In this document: positions 1 through 8,403 of the stretch, piece after piece | Layout: each line of letters begins with the position of its first letter | How positions within the stretch are numbered: position 1 is the stretch's first letter | Notes under the pieces: generated by a model | What the model saw: only the letters and a program-made list of their open reading frames with translations | Told to the model about the DNA's origin: nothing | Databases searched by the model: none | From: Mangrovihabitans endophyticus | Lineage (GTDB): Bacteria; Actinomycetota; Actinomycetes; Mycobacteriales; Micromonosporaceae | Assembly: GCF_014646155.1 (NCBI RefSeq) | Contig: NZ_BMMX01000015.1 | Location: 62,001 to 126,000 of the forward strand | Reading direction: 5' to 3' | DNA length: 64,000 bases | Position numbers and translations under genes: made by a program

Positions 1-41
1 GGTCCAGGAAGCCGATCACGCCGGCCACTGACCGACGGCGC

Positions 42-665
42 TCAGATCATGCCGGCGCGCAGGGCGTACGCGACCGCGTGCGAGCGGTTGCGCAACTTGA
101 GTCGATGCGTGACGCCGTAGATGACGTTCTTGACGGTGCGCTCGGAATAACAGAGCTTGCTCGCGATCTCGTTGGTGTCCAGCCCGTCCGCCATCAGGCG
201 CAGCACGTCCACCTCGCGCGGGGTGAGACCGGCGCCGTTCAGGCCGTTCGGTGCGAGCACGTCGCGCTGCAGGCGCTCGATGTGCTTGAGCAGCTCACCG
301 ACCAGGTTCGGCGGCATCACGCCGCCGCCCACGGCGGCCGCGGTCACGCTGTGCACCAGCCGCTCGGCGGTGACTGCGGGGCGGGGCAGGATCGCCACCA
401 CCCGGCACTCGACCGCGGTCAGCAGCTCCGCCTCGGAGATCTCGCCGACGACAAGCACCACCGGCGCGGCGACCTCGGTGGCCGATCGGCGCAGCCCCGC
501 CACCACGTCGGCGCTGAGTCTGTCCGCGGCCACCACCAGCACATCCGCCTCGGCCCGCCGAGTGCCACGCAGCACGGTGATCTCGGAACGGCTCTGCAGG
601 AAACCCACGAGTCCGGCATGGCTCAGCGGATCCGATGCCTGCACCGCTACCCGCACCTGATCCAC
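42..665 (-). CDS. LuxR/NarL-type regulator with atypical receiver
   Basis: 207-residue DNA-binding regulator. The C-terminal LuxR helix-turn-helix (about residues 147-205; LTPREVDVLRL...NEIASKL...RTVKN) is intact. The N-terminal 110 residues have receiver-like alternating hydrophobic strands, but the acidic pocket near the start is VAVQAS rather than an acidic pair, and the phospho-acceptor strand reads VLVVAAD without a clearly placed Asp. Control by classical phosphorylation is therefore doubtful. The start is a GTG preceded by GGAGGTGG. It lies 63 bp downstream of a small unknown gene on the same strand, so the two probably form one transcript. No histidine kinase is adjacent. Targets are unknown; the neighbouring SARP genes and sugar locus are possible. 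Confidence 0.85.
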   Translation of the reverse strand: MDQVRVAVQASDPLSHAGLVGFLQSRSEITVLRGTRRAEADVLVVAADRLSADVVAGLRRSATEVAAPVVLVVGEISEAELLTAVECRVVAILPRPAVTAERLVHSVTAAAVGGGVMPPNLVGELLKHIERLQRDVLAPNGLNGAGLTPREVDVLRLMADGLDTNEIASKLCYSERTVKNVIYGVTHRLKLRNRSHAVAYALRAGMI

Positions 666-728
666 AGCCCACCTCCGTGTCGGTTTCCTCTGCCGGACCA
701 GTGTCGGGACCGGGTCTTCAGAAAACCT

Positions 729-1055
729 TCACGATGTGGGACGGCGGGCCAGATGCAGAGCCTGAATGTATTTGGGGAGCTCCAGGACGGCGCGTTCGAG
801 CTGCCCGGGGGCGAGCTGTTCGGCGAAGACCGCGTCGACGACGTCGAGCACGATGTCGTCCGGGAGGCCGTCCACCGTCGGTTCCGGCGTGCGCTCCCAC
901 ATCCGCAAGAGCTGCAGCCGAGAGGTGAGCTCGTTCAACGTACGTTCCAGGCCGGCGATCGCGTCGTCGGCACGGGCCGCGTCGATGACCAGGCGTCCCT
1001 CGCTCGCCAGGGCGAGGAAGAGCTCTCCCGCGAACGGCTGCGACTGCTCGCCCAT
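729..1055 (-). CDS. small hypothetical protein
   Basis: 108 residues, ATG start with a very strong ribosome site (GGAGGAGGGG) just upstream, which is the main support for its being real. Predicted cytoplasmic and helical, acidic towards the C-terminus, with no signal peptide or membrane segment. I do not recognise the family. It precedes the LuxR-type gene on the same strand and is probably cotranscribed with it, so a regulatory partner role is possible but unproven. Confidence 0.65.
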   Translation of the reverse strand: MGEQSQPFAGELFLALASEGRLVIDAARADDAIAGLERTLNELTSRLQLLRMWERTPEPTVDGLPDDIVLDVVDAVFAEQLAPGQLERAVLELPKYIQALHLARRPTS

Positions 1056-1299
1056 CGCCCCTCCTCCCCCGGATCGAGCCGTGTCCTGCGCATCCCGGTC
1101 CGGCGCATGCGCGGTCCGGCCAGGGTTTTCGAGACAAGGCTCAGTGCACCAGCCGGGGAAACGGACTTGAAGGGGCGGGCACGGAATGTGCCCGGCCGCC
1201 CCGATCGTTTGCCCGCTTTACTAACTCGAACGGATTCTCGAAGCCCGCGAACACTCTCCGCTACCGTCCACTTGCGACATGAATCGCCGCGATTTCGGC

Positions 1300-1313
1300 T
1301 ATATTCTGCGGTC
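1300..1313 (+). promoter_or_regulatory. probable -10 box of a leaderless SARP transcript
   Basis: TATATT at 1300-1305 ends 8 bp before the ATG at 1314. No Shine-Dalgarno sequence lies in between, so transcription probably starts at or next to the start codon, as in many actinobacterial leaderless mRNAs. A convincing -35 at 16-18 bp is not visible. Confidence 0.45.
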
Positions 1314-3374
1314 ATGCGCGTTCGCCTGCTCGGTCCGGTGAGTGTGCAGCGCGACGACGGCTCCGAGGTCGTGCTCGGCTCGGCACACCGCGTAGCGGTG
1401 CTGAGCCTTCTGGCCTTAAACGCCGGTCGTCCCGTCACCCCACCGGAGATGATCGCCGCGGTGTGGGGCGAGGACCCGCCGGCCAGCGCGTTGGGCAGCC
1501 TCTACACGTACGTGTCCGGGCTGCGCCGGATCCTGCGCCCGGCGCGCGGCACCCTGGCGTCCGCGGGCGGGGGCTACAGCCTGCGCGCCGAGCGCGCCGA
1601 CATCGACGTGTTCGCCTTCGAGGCGCTGCGGGACGCGGCCCGGGAGAAGCGCGTGGCCGGCGACCTGGTCGGCGCGCTGCACGACCTCGAATCGGCGTTG
1701 GCGCTGTGGCGCGCGGAGGCGCTGGCCGGCGTGCCCGGACCGTTCGCCGCGGCGCAGCGGGTGCGCCTGACCGAACTGCTGCTGGCCACCCGGGAATTGC
1801 ACGCCGAACTGCTGGTCGAGGCCGGCCGGGCGGGCGAGGCGATCGCCGGGCTGCGCGAGATCGTCGGCACACACCGGCTGCGGGAGAACTCGTACGGCCT
1901 GCTGATGACCGCCTTGGACCGCGACGGCCGGCGCGACGAAGCCCTCGACCTCTACGCGCGGTTGTGCCGGTTGCTCGTGGAGGAGGCCGGGACGGAACCG
2001 GGCGCGGCGCTGCGCTCGCTGCACCGGCACATGCTCGGCGAACCGGGCGACGAGCCGACGCCGGAGACCGAACCACCGGGCGGTCTGATCGGCCGGCACG
2101 ACCTGCTGGAGCGCCTGCGGGCGGCGGTCGGCGCGCTGGCGGACGGCACCGGCGGCGCGATCTGGATCGAGGGCGAGCCCGGCGCGGGCAAATCCGCGCT
2201 GCTGGCCGCGGCCCTCGTCGGCGTGGCCCGGCTGGGCTGGGCGACCGCGGACGAACTGGGCGACCGCGCCCCGATGGGTGTGCTGCGCGATGGCCTGCGG
2301 CGGGCAGGCGTGGACGACCTCTCCGCGGTGCACGCGGCCTGCGAACGCACGCCGACCGTGCTGGTGATCGACGACCTGCAGTGGGCCGACGACGCGAGTC
2401 GCACCGCGTGGCGCGAGCTGCACCGCCTCGCAGGCCAGGTGCCGTTGCTGCTGATCAGCGCCGTCCGGCCGACAGGTGACCGCGCGGCGCTGGACCGGCT
2501 GCGGCGCTCGCTCACCACCCGGGGCGCGGCGGTGTTGACGCTTCCGCCGCTGGCCGCGGCCGACGCGGCCGAGCTGGCTCGTCGGCTTTGTCCGGAGCTG
2601 GCCGCCGACGCGGTCACCACGGTGGTCGCCGAGGCCGGCGGCAACCCGCAGTACCTGCAATGTCTGGTCGCCGAACGGCGCGACGGCAGTGCCTCCCCCG
2701 GTCCGGCGTTGAGCGCCGCGGTCGGTGCGCACCTGAGTCCGCTGCCCGAGGAGACCCGCAACCTGCTGCGCGCGATCGCGTTCCTCGGTTCCGGCTGCAC
2801 TCTCGACGAGCTGGCCGCGGTGACCGAACGACCGGGCGCCCGGCTCCGGCATGCCCTCGACGACGCGCGCGACGCCGGCTTGCTGGCGGACCGGGCGGCG
2901 GAGCGGCCGGTGTTCCGGCACCCGGTCGTCGGACGTGTGCTGCACGACGGGACGCCGACGGCGCTGCGGGTGATGTTGCACCGGGCGTTCGCCGAACAGC
3001 TCGCCCGCCGCGGCGCCGCACCGCAGCGCGTGGCCGGTCAATTGCTGGCCGGTCCGGTTCCGATCGATGCCTGGGCCACGGGCTGGCTTGCCGGGCACGC
3101 CGAGGAACTGGTCACGCGGGCGCCCGCGGTGGGCGCGGCGGTGTTGCGGGCGGCGACGGCACACCCGTCCGCCGACCCGACGGTGCATCTGGATCTGACC
3201 GCGTGGCTCGCGCGTGCGCTGTCCCGCGCCGGTGATCCGCGCAGCGAAGGAGCGGGCGTCCCGGCAGACTGGGTGGCGTCACACACCTCTGACCCCGATC
3301 TGGCGGCCGAGATGCGCCGCATTGTCGCCGCGAGCCGGCCCGACCCGGAAATTTCTGTTATCCCGGCCCGCTGA
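1314..3374 (+). CDS. AfsR/SARP-family regulator with AAA ATPase domain
   Basis: 686 residues. Order: OmpR-type winged helix (about 1-92), bacterial transcriptional activator domain (95-245), then a STAND/AAA-type ATPase with Walker A GEPGAGKS (287-294) and Walker B VLVIDD (349-354), and a helical C-terminus. In this family the first two domains bind direct repeats near promoters and activate transcription, while the ATPase part gates activity. The start chosen is the ATG at which the winged helix begins; the reading frame stays open far upstream but that part has no family features. It precedes a longer paralogue by 43 bp, so the two may be cotranscribed. No antibiotic cluster is visible, and the nearest possible target is the sugar locus downstream. 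Confidence 0.88.
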   Translation: MRVRLLGPVSVQRDDGSEVVLGSAHRVAVLSLLALNAGRPVTPPEMIAAVWGEDPPASALGSLYTYVSGLRRILRPARGTLASAGGGYSLRAERADIDVFAFEALRDAAREKRVAGDLVGALHDLESALALWRAEALAGVPGPFAAAQRVRLTELLLATRELHAELLVEAGRAGEAIAGLREIVGTHRLRENSYGLLMTALDRDGRRDEALDLYARLCRLLVEEAGTEPGAALRSLHRHMLGEPGDEPTPETEPPGGLIGRHDLLERLRAAVGALADGTGGAIWIEGEPGAGKSALLAAALVGVARLGWATADELGDRAPMGVLRDGLRRAGVDDLSAVHAACERTPTVLVIDDLQWADDASRTAWRELHRLAGQVPLLLISAVRPTGDRAALDRLRRSLTTRGAAVLTLPPLAAADAAELARRLCPELAADAVTTVVAEAGGNPQYLQCLVAERRDGSASPGPALSAAVGAHLSPLPEETRNLLRAIAFLGSGCTLDELAAVTERPGARLRHALDDARDAGLLADRAAERPVFRHPVVGRVLHDGTPTALRVMLHRAFAEQLARRGAAPQRVAGQLLAGPVPIDAWATGWLAGHAEELVTRAPAVGAAVLRAATAHPSADPTVHLDLTAWLARALSRAGDPRSEGAGVPADWVASHTSDPDLAAEMRRIVAASRPDPEISVIPAR

Positions 3375-3417
3375 CATCGGTCTCCTCTCGGTGGACCATG
3401 CGTGGACGGGAGGTTTC

Positions 3418-6400
3418 GTGCCGGCACAGAGCCATCTTCGCGTCGCCGTCCTCGGCCGGGTGCGCTGCTCGGTGGCGGGCCGGGAGATCGATCTCGGTCC
3501 CGGGCGGCAGCGCACGGTCTTCGCGGTGCTGGCCGCCAACGCCGGGCGGCTGGTCGGCCGGGACGACCTGATCGCCGCGGTGTGGGGGCCGGCCGCACCG
3601 CCGACCGCGGCGGGCAGCATCTACACCTACATCTCCGGGCTGCGCCGCCGGCTGCCCGGGACCGACACGCTGGTCTCCGGCCCGTCCGGGTACGGGCTGC
3701 GCGTGCGGGCTGAGGACGTGGACGCGGAACGGTTCCGGCGGCTGCGCGACGCGGCGGCCGAGCTCATCGCCGCGGGCGACCGCCGCGCCGCGGTGGCCCG
3801 GCTGGACGAGGCGCTACACCTGTGGCACGGAGACGCGTACGCCGGACTGGCCGGACCGTTCATCGAGCTGGACCGGCAGCGGCTGGCCGACCTGCGGCTG
3901 GCTGCGATGGAGTTGCGCGCCCGGACGCTGCTGGAGCTGGACGGGGACCCGGACCTGGTCGCCGAGCTGACCAGCCTGGTCCGCGCCCACCCGCTGCACG
4001 AGCCCCTGCACGACCTGCTGATGCGCGCGCTGGACCGGTCCGGGCGCTCCGCCGAGGCGCTGGAGGCGTTCCGCACCGCACGCCGTGTCCTGGTCGCCGA
4101 GCTCGGGGTGGAACCCGGCCCGGCGCTGCGCGAGACACAGCGGCGCATTCTGGCCGGCGAGGACACCCGGCCCGGTGCGCCGGCCGCGGGCCGGCCTCGG
4201 GCGGCGACCGCGGTGCTGCCCACGCCGGTGGCGCGGGCGGTGCGTGACGGGCTCGCCAGTCGTGCCTGCTTCGGACGCGGCGAAGAGCTGGCACACCTGC
4301 GGGAGCAGATGGCTGCCGTCGCCTCGGGCACCGGCGGCGTCGTCTGGTTGGAGGGCGAGGCCGGCATCGGCAAGACGGAGCTGCTGATCCAGGCGTTCGC
4401 CGACGCGGCGGGCGCCGGCTGCCGGGTGGCCTGGGGTGCCGCCGACGAGCTCGGTCAACGGGTACCGCTGCAGGTGATCGCGCGGGCGATGGGTTCCGGC
4501 CCGATCGACGACGCCGACCGCATGCTCGCCCAGGTGCGTTCCGCCTGCGCCACCGGACCGATGGTGCTGGTCATCGACGACGCGCAGTGGGCCGACGCGG
4601 CCACCGTGCAGGTGCTGGAACGGCTACTCGGTGCCGTCGATCGGTTGCCGCTGCTGCTGGTGGTGGCGGTCCGCATGGGCCCGCACCCGGCCGGGCTGGA
4701 CCGGCTCCGCCAGGGCGTCCGGGCTCGGCCGGGCAGGTTCGTCGGGCTGCGTCCCCTCGGCCCGGCGGACATCGAGCTGATCATCGCGGGCGTGGTCGGC
4801 GGGCCGCTGGGCGTCAACCTGCGCGCACTCGCCGCCCGCGCGGCCGGCAACCCGCTCTACGCCCGCGAGATGGTCGACGCGCTGGTGCGCCGTGACGCCG
4901 TGCGAGCCGTGCGGGGGATGTCGGACGTGGACGCCGCCGTCGAGGCCGACCCGCCGGAGTCGGTGTTCGCCGCCGTCCGCGCCTCCATCGACGCCTTGTC
5001 GACACGCGCCCGGGCGGTGTTGCGGCAGGCCGCGCTGCTGGGCATGGAGTTCGCGGTGGCCGACGTGGTGGCGCTGACCGGCCGGTCGCCGCTGGAGCTG
5101 ATGGCCGATCTGGAGGAGGCGCTGGCCGCGAACGTGCTTGTGGACTCGGGGGCGGACCTCGCCTTCCGGCATCCGTTCCTGCGTCAGGCGCTGCACGACG
5201 ACACGCCCGCGGCGCGGCGAGCCGAGGCGCACCGCCGGGCCGCCCAGATCCTGGCCGCCGCCGGCGGGCCGGTGGTCGCGGTCGCCGGTCAGCTCGCCGC
5301 CGCCCCGCCCGAGGTGGACGGGTGGCTGGTGGCGTGGCTGGTCGACCATCATGCCGAGGTCGCCCGCCGGATGCCGCAGGCGGCCGGCGACCTGATCCGC
5401 CGGGTGCTGGACAGCGCGCTGCCGGACGCGTGTCAACGCGCCGTCCTGCTGCCCGCCCTGGTCCGGTTGGAGGTGCGCCACGATCGCTACCCGGTCGAGC
5501 TGGGCGAGCGGGCGATCGAGGTGGCCGCCGATCCGGGGGAACGGGCCGAGATGCGTCAGCTCGTGGCCACCATGCGATTCCGCCTGGGCGACCTGGACGG
5601 GGCGATCCGGCTGCTGCGTACCGCGCTGCAAGTGCCGGACGAACCGCAGATGTGGCGCACCCGGCATCGGGTGCTGCTCGCCAACTTCCGCCGGGGCGAC
5701 CTCACCGACCTGGCCCGCACCGAGCGGGATGCGGACGCCATGCTCGCCGAGGCGACCACCGCCGGGGAACGGTACGAGGCGGCCTTCGCTCTGCAGACCG
5801 TCTGGCTGACCAGCTCCATCCGGCGCGACCATGAGCGCGCGCTGCACCACGTGGATCGCGCGCTGGACCTCATGCGCGAGGACACCCACACCGCCGGGAT
5901 GTACGCGGATCTGCTCGACAACCGGGTCTTCTCGCTGCAGAACCTGGACCGTTTGGCGGAGGCGCAGCAGACCCTGCGCGAGGCGCGGATGCCGGTGGCC
6001 ACCGCGGTGCAGTGCTACTGGCTCGGCCGGTGGGACGAGGCGATGTCCGAGGCGGCGGCCGGGGTCACCGTCGAGGGCCTGCGCGAACCGGAGGCGATGA
6101 GCATGCTGTTGCACGGCGTGGCCGCGCTGATCGCCCTGCGGCGCCGCGCCCCCGACCTGGTGTCCGCACATCTGAACGCGGCGGACGCCCTCCCGGCCAG
6201 CGAATCGGAACGTGAAAGCTGCGACTTTCTGCTGGTGGCACGGGCGCTGGCGGTGGCCGAGCGGGACCGTCCACATGAGGCACTGCGGCTGATGGATCCG
6301 CTGCTGCGACCGGACTACGCCCCGATGATGCTGCGTCACCAGTGGTTACCTGCAGTAGTGCGGCTGGCGCTGGAGGCGGGCCGGCCGGATGTCGCCGAGG

Positions 6401-6780
6401 AGGCCGATGCGATCTGCGCGGCGGAGGCGGCCAGGGAGAAGGTCGCGGCCCGCGCGCATGCGTCCGCGCTGCGCTGCCGGGCCTTGCTGACCGCCGATCC
6501 CGGCCCGGCCATGGCCGCTGCCGCGCACTACCGGGCCGTGGGGCGCCCGGTCGAGCTGGCCGAGGCGCTGGAGGACGCGGCCTTGCTGGCCGTGTCCCGA
6601 AACCCCGGCGACGCCGCCGACCCGGGGCGCGAAGCGGTCGACATCTTCGAACGAATCGGCGCCGCGCGGGACGCCGCACGGGTCCGTTGGCGGCTTTCGG
6701 AGGCCGGTGTCCACTTCGCTGGGATACGCCCGCGACCTGCGGATTCGACCCCGGCATCCCCTCGCAACGTTCGTTTCTGA
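3418..6780 (+). CDS. large AfsR/SARP-like regulator with ATPase and TPR-like region
   Basis: 1120 residues starting at a GTG preceded by GGGAGG. Winged helix (about 5-97), BTAD (100-245), ATPase with Walker A GEAGIGKT (313-320) and Walker B VLVIDD (383-388), followed by about 600 residues of alpha-helical repeats of the TPR/MalT type. This matches the long LAL/SARP hybrid architecture, in which the C-terminus senses a ligand or partner. It is clearly paralogous to the shorter regulator upstream. A sugar-binding lipoprotein gene begins 104 bp downstream, so a role in controlling carbohydrate uptake is plausible but inferred from position only. Confidence 0.87.
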   Translation: MPAQSHLRVAVLGRVRCSVAGREIDLGPGRQRTVFAVLAANAGRLVGRDDLIAAVWGPAAPPTAAGSIYTYISGLRRRLPGTDTLVSGPSGYGLRVRAEDVDAERFRRLRDAAAELIAAGDRRAAVARLDEALHLWHGDAYAGLAGPFIELDRQRLADLRLAAMELRARTLLELDGDPDLVAELTSLVRAHPLHEPLHDLLMRALDRSGRSAEALEAFRTARRVLVAELGVEPGPALRETQRRILAGEDTRPGAPAAGRPRAATAVLPTPVARAVRDGLASRACFGRGEELAHLREQMAAVASGTGGVVWLEGEAGIGKTELLIQAFADAAGAGCRVAWGAADELGQRVPLQVIARAMGSGPIDDADRMLAQVRSACATGPMVLVIDDAQWADAATVQVLERLLGAVDRLPLLLVVAVRMGPHPAGLDRLRQGVRARPGRFVGLRPLGPADIELIIAGVVGGPLGVNLRALAARAAGNPLYAREMVDALVRRDAVRAVRGMSDVDAAVEADPPESVFAAVRASIDALSTRARAVLRQAALLGMEFAVADVVALTGRSPLELMADLEEALAANVLVDSGADLAFRHPFLRQALHDDTPAARRAEAHRRAAQILAAAGGPVVAVAGQLAAAPPEVDGWLVAWLVDHHAEVARRMPQAAGDLIRRVLDSALPDACQRAVLLPALVRLEVRHDRYPVELGERAIEVAADPGERAEMRQLVATMRFRLGDLDGAIRLLRTALQVPDEPQMWRTRHRVLLANFRRGDLTDLARTERDADAMLAEATTAGERYEAAFALQTVWLTSSIRRDHERALHHVDRALDLMREDTHTAGMYADLLDNRVFSLQNLDRLAEAQQTLREARMPVATAVQCYWLGRWDEAMSEAAAGVTVEGLREPEAMSMLLHGVAALIALRRRAPDLVSAHLNAADALPASESERESCDFLLVARALAVAERDRPHEALRLMDPLLRPDYAPMMLRHQWLPAVVRLALEAGRPDVAEEADAICAAEAAREKVAARAHASALRCRALLTADPGPAMAAAAHYRAVGRPVELAEALEDAALLAVSRNPGDAADPGREAVDIFERIGAARDAARVRWRLSEAGVHFAGIRPRPADSTPASPRNVRF

Positions 6781-6797
6781 TTGGTTATGACGGCGAC

Positions 6798-6833
6798 CTT
6801 GACAAGAAAAGTTTGATAGTGGGTGAATGTGTT
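6798..6833 (+). promoter_or_regulatory. shared element upstream of sugar-binding protein gene (copy 1)
   Basis: This 36-bp stretch begins CTTGAC and ends TGAATGTGTT. It matches 26 of 36 positions, without gaps, of a stretch at 11229-11264 in front of the ABC ATPase gene. TTGACA looks like a -35 hexamer, but no good -10 is found at normal spacing. The conserved core TAGTGnGTGAATGnGTT may be an operator or an unusual promoter. Confidence 0.55.
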
Positions 6834-6883
6834 TCCGGGTGGTTACCCGATGATGTCGCATCCACCGCTAAGGAGCCCATGTC

Positions 6884-7966
6884 ATGAGCGCTACGTCCGG
6901 TCGTTGGCGGCCGGCGGCCGCCACTCTCGGTGCGGCCCTTCTTCTCGTCAGTGCCTGTGCGAAGTCGGAGGACAGCGACACCGCCGCCGACTCGGCGGGC
7001 ACCTCATCCGCCGGCGCCCAGGTGGTTCAGTCCGCCGCTCCGGGCGCCGAGACGTGCACCTTGGACCAGTTCGGCGGCAGCAAGATCGATCTGAAGACGG
7101 CAAAGGTCGGCTTCTCCCAGTCGGAGAAGGAGGCCAACCCGTTCCGCATCGCCGAGACCCAGTCCATCAAGGACGAGGCGGCCAAGCTCGGCATCACCAA
7201 CCTCACCACGACCAACGCGAACTCCGAGTTCAACAAGCAGATCAGCGATGTGGAGCAGATGATCGACGCGGGCGTGCAGTTGCTCGTCATCGCGCCGTTG
7301 AACTCCGACGGCTGGGACTCGGTCTTCGCCAAGGCGTCGGCCAAGAAGATCCCGATCATCACCATCGACCGCCAGATCAACGCGACGCCCTGCAAGGACT
7401 ATCTGACCTTCATCGGCTCGGACTTCGAGAAGCAGGGCCAGCGGGCGGCCGACGAGATGGCCAAGGCGCTGGACAACAAGGGCGAGGTCGCCATCCTGCT
7501 CGGCGCACCCGGCAACAACGTGACCACGCTGCGGACCAAGGGCTTCAAGGAAGAGATCGCCAAGGTCGCCCCGGACATCAAGATCACCTTTGAGCAGACG
7601 GGCAACTTCGCGCGTAAGGACGGGCAGAACGTCACCGAACAACTGCTCCAGTCCAACCCGAACATCAACGGCATCTACGGCGAGAACGACGAGATGGCCC
7701 TGGGGGCGGAGGTGGCCCTCAAGGGCGCCGGCAAGCAGCCCGGCGACGTGAAGATCGTGTCGGTGGACGGCACCAAGGGCGCCGTGCAGGGCATCGTGGA
7801 CGGCTGGTTCTCCGCGGTGATCGAGTCCAACCCGCGCTTCGGACCACTGGCCTTCGACACCGCGACGAAGTTCTTCAACGGCGAGCCGATCCCCTCGAAC
7901 ATCATCATCCAGGACCGGCAGTACGACGAGAGCAACGCCAAGAGCGACCTGAACAGCGCCTACTGA
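6884..7966 (+). CDS. sugar ABC transporter substrate-binding lipoprotein (YtfQ-like)
   Basis: 360 residues. Signal peptide with lipobox VSAC, so Cys25 should be lipidated and anchor the protein outside the membrane. The mature part is a type-I periplasmic binding fold of the YtfQ/ribose-binding group: a segment starting SEKEANPFRIAET, then NSDGWDSVFAKA, DRQIN and GENDEMALGAE, which line the sugar site in relatives. YtfQ of E. coli binds galactofuranose. Ribosome site AAGGAG lies 8 bp before the ATG. Its transporter genes lie 3.3 kb downstream, behind a secreted glycosidase gene, and share the upstream element noted at 6798. The substrate here is probably a furanose, by inference. Confidence 0.9.
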   Translation: MSATSGRWRPAAATLGAALLLVSACAKSEDSDTAADSAGTSSAGAQVVQSAAPGAETCTLDQFGGSKIDLKTAKVGFSQSEKEANPFRIAETQSIKDEAAKLGITNLTTTNANSEFNKQISDVEQMIDAGVQLLVIAPLNSDGWDSVFAKASAKKIPIITIDRQINATPCKDYLTFIGSDFEKQGQRAADEMAKALDNKGEVAILLGAPGNNVTTLRTKGFKEEIAKVAPDIKITFEQTGNFARKDGQNVTEQLLQSNPNINGIYGENDEMALGAEVALKGAGKQPGDVKIVSVDGTKGAVQGIVDGWFSAVIESNPRFGPLAFDTATKFFNGEPIPSNIIIQDRQYDESNAKSDLNSAY

Positions 7967-8297
7967 GTCCCCACCCACACCCCCACCCGCCCTGCCCCCG
8001 CCCCGCCGCCCGACGCCCCGCCCCCGCCGCCGAGCCGCCCCGCCACCCCCGTCGCGCCCGACGCCACGCCCCGCCACCCCCGTCGATCTTGAGCTTTCGG
8101 TGCCAGTTTCACCCCGCTATATGCGATATGCCGGACCGCAAAGTTCAAGATCGGCGGGGTGATGGGGGCGGGGCGGGCGGGGTGCGGGGGCGGGGGCGGG
8201 GTGCGGGGCGGGCAGGGTGCGGGGCGGGCAGGGTGCGGGGCGGGCGGAGGGCGAGGGCGGGGCGAGGGCGGGCGGAGGGCGCGGGCGGGGCGGGGGT
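7967..8297. repeat. large C-rich/G-rich inverted repeat, hairpin and G-quadruplex-prone
   Basis: The 437-bp gap between the binding-protein and hydrolase genes is filled here by about 115 bp of C-rich sequence, a central part, and about 140 bp of G-rich sequence that roughly mirrors it. The core is a clear inverted repeat: cgatcttgagctttcgg (8084-8100) against ccgcaaagttcaagatcg (8136-8153), with further C-rich/G-rich complementarity outward. The loop contains ATATGCGATAT. Many GGGG runs at 8160-8297 could form G-quadruplexes. It may attenuate or insulate transcription between the two genes, or be a MITE-like intergenic repeat. No coding function is evident. Confidence 0.6.
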
Positions 8298-8303
8298 TGT
8301 GCC

Positions 8304-8346
8304 ATTGACGGGTCTCTATTGCGGGCGTGTGTGCGTTCCCGTCAAT
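8304..8346 (+). promoter_or_regulatory. 9-bp inverted repeat in hydrolase promoter region
   Basis: ATTGACGGG (8304-8312) and CCCGTCAAT (8338-8346) are perfect reverse complements separated by 25 bp. The first arm contains the -35-like TTGACG. This may be a regulator site overlapping the promoter of the GH2-like gene. Confidence 0.45.
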
Positions 8347-8350
8347 ATGT

Positions 8351-8367
8351 GTTTCAAGCTGTGAAAC
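8351..8367. promoter_or_regulatory. 17-bp operator-like palindrome upstream of hydrolase
   Basis: GTTTCAAGCTGTGAAAC has perfect 6-bp arms (GTTTCA/TGAAAC) and a 5-bp centre. It sits 37 bp before the start of the GH2-like gene, where a repressor of the LacI or GntR type would act. No LacI or GntR gene is present in the window. Confidence 0.45.
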
Positions 8368-8403
8368 CGTCCCCACAGGCTCGCCCGTAAGGAGAGCGAT
8401 CCC

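Noticed and set aside
1-41. End of a further gene at the left edge
   Set aside because: Too short to assign a frame or family; nothing can be supported.
78-1313. Long open frame in front of the first SARP gene, in frame with it
   Set aside because: It runs antisense through the LuxR and small-protein genes, has no family features and arises from high GC; the SARP start at 1314 fits the family.
1314-6780. SARP pair as a sign of an antibiotic gene cluster
   Set aside because: No polyketide, peptide synthetase, terpene or tailoring genes occur in the window; the neighbours are sugar uptake genes.
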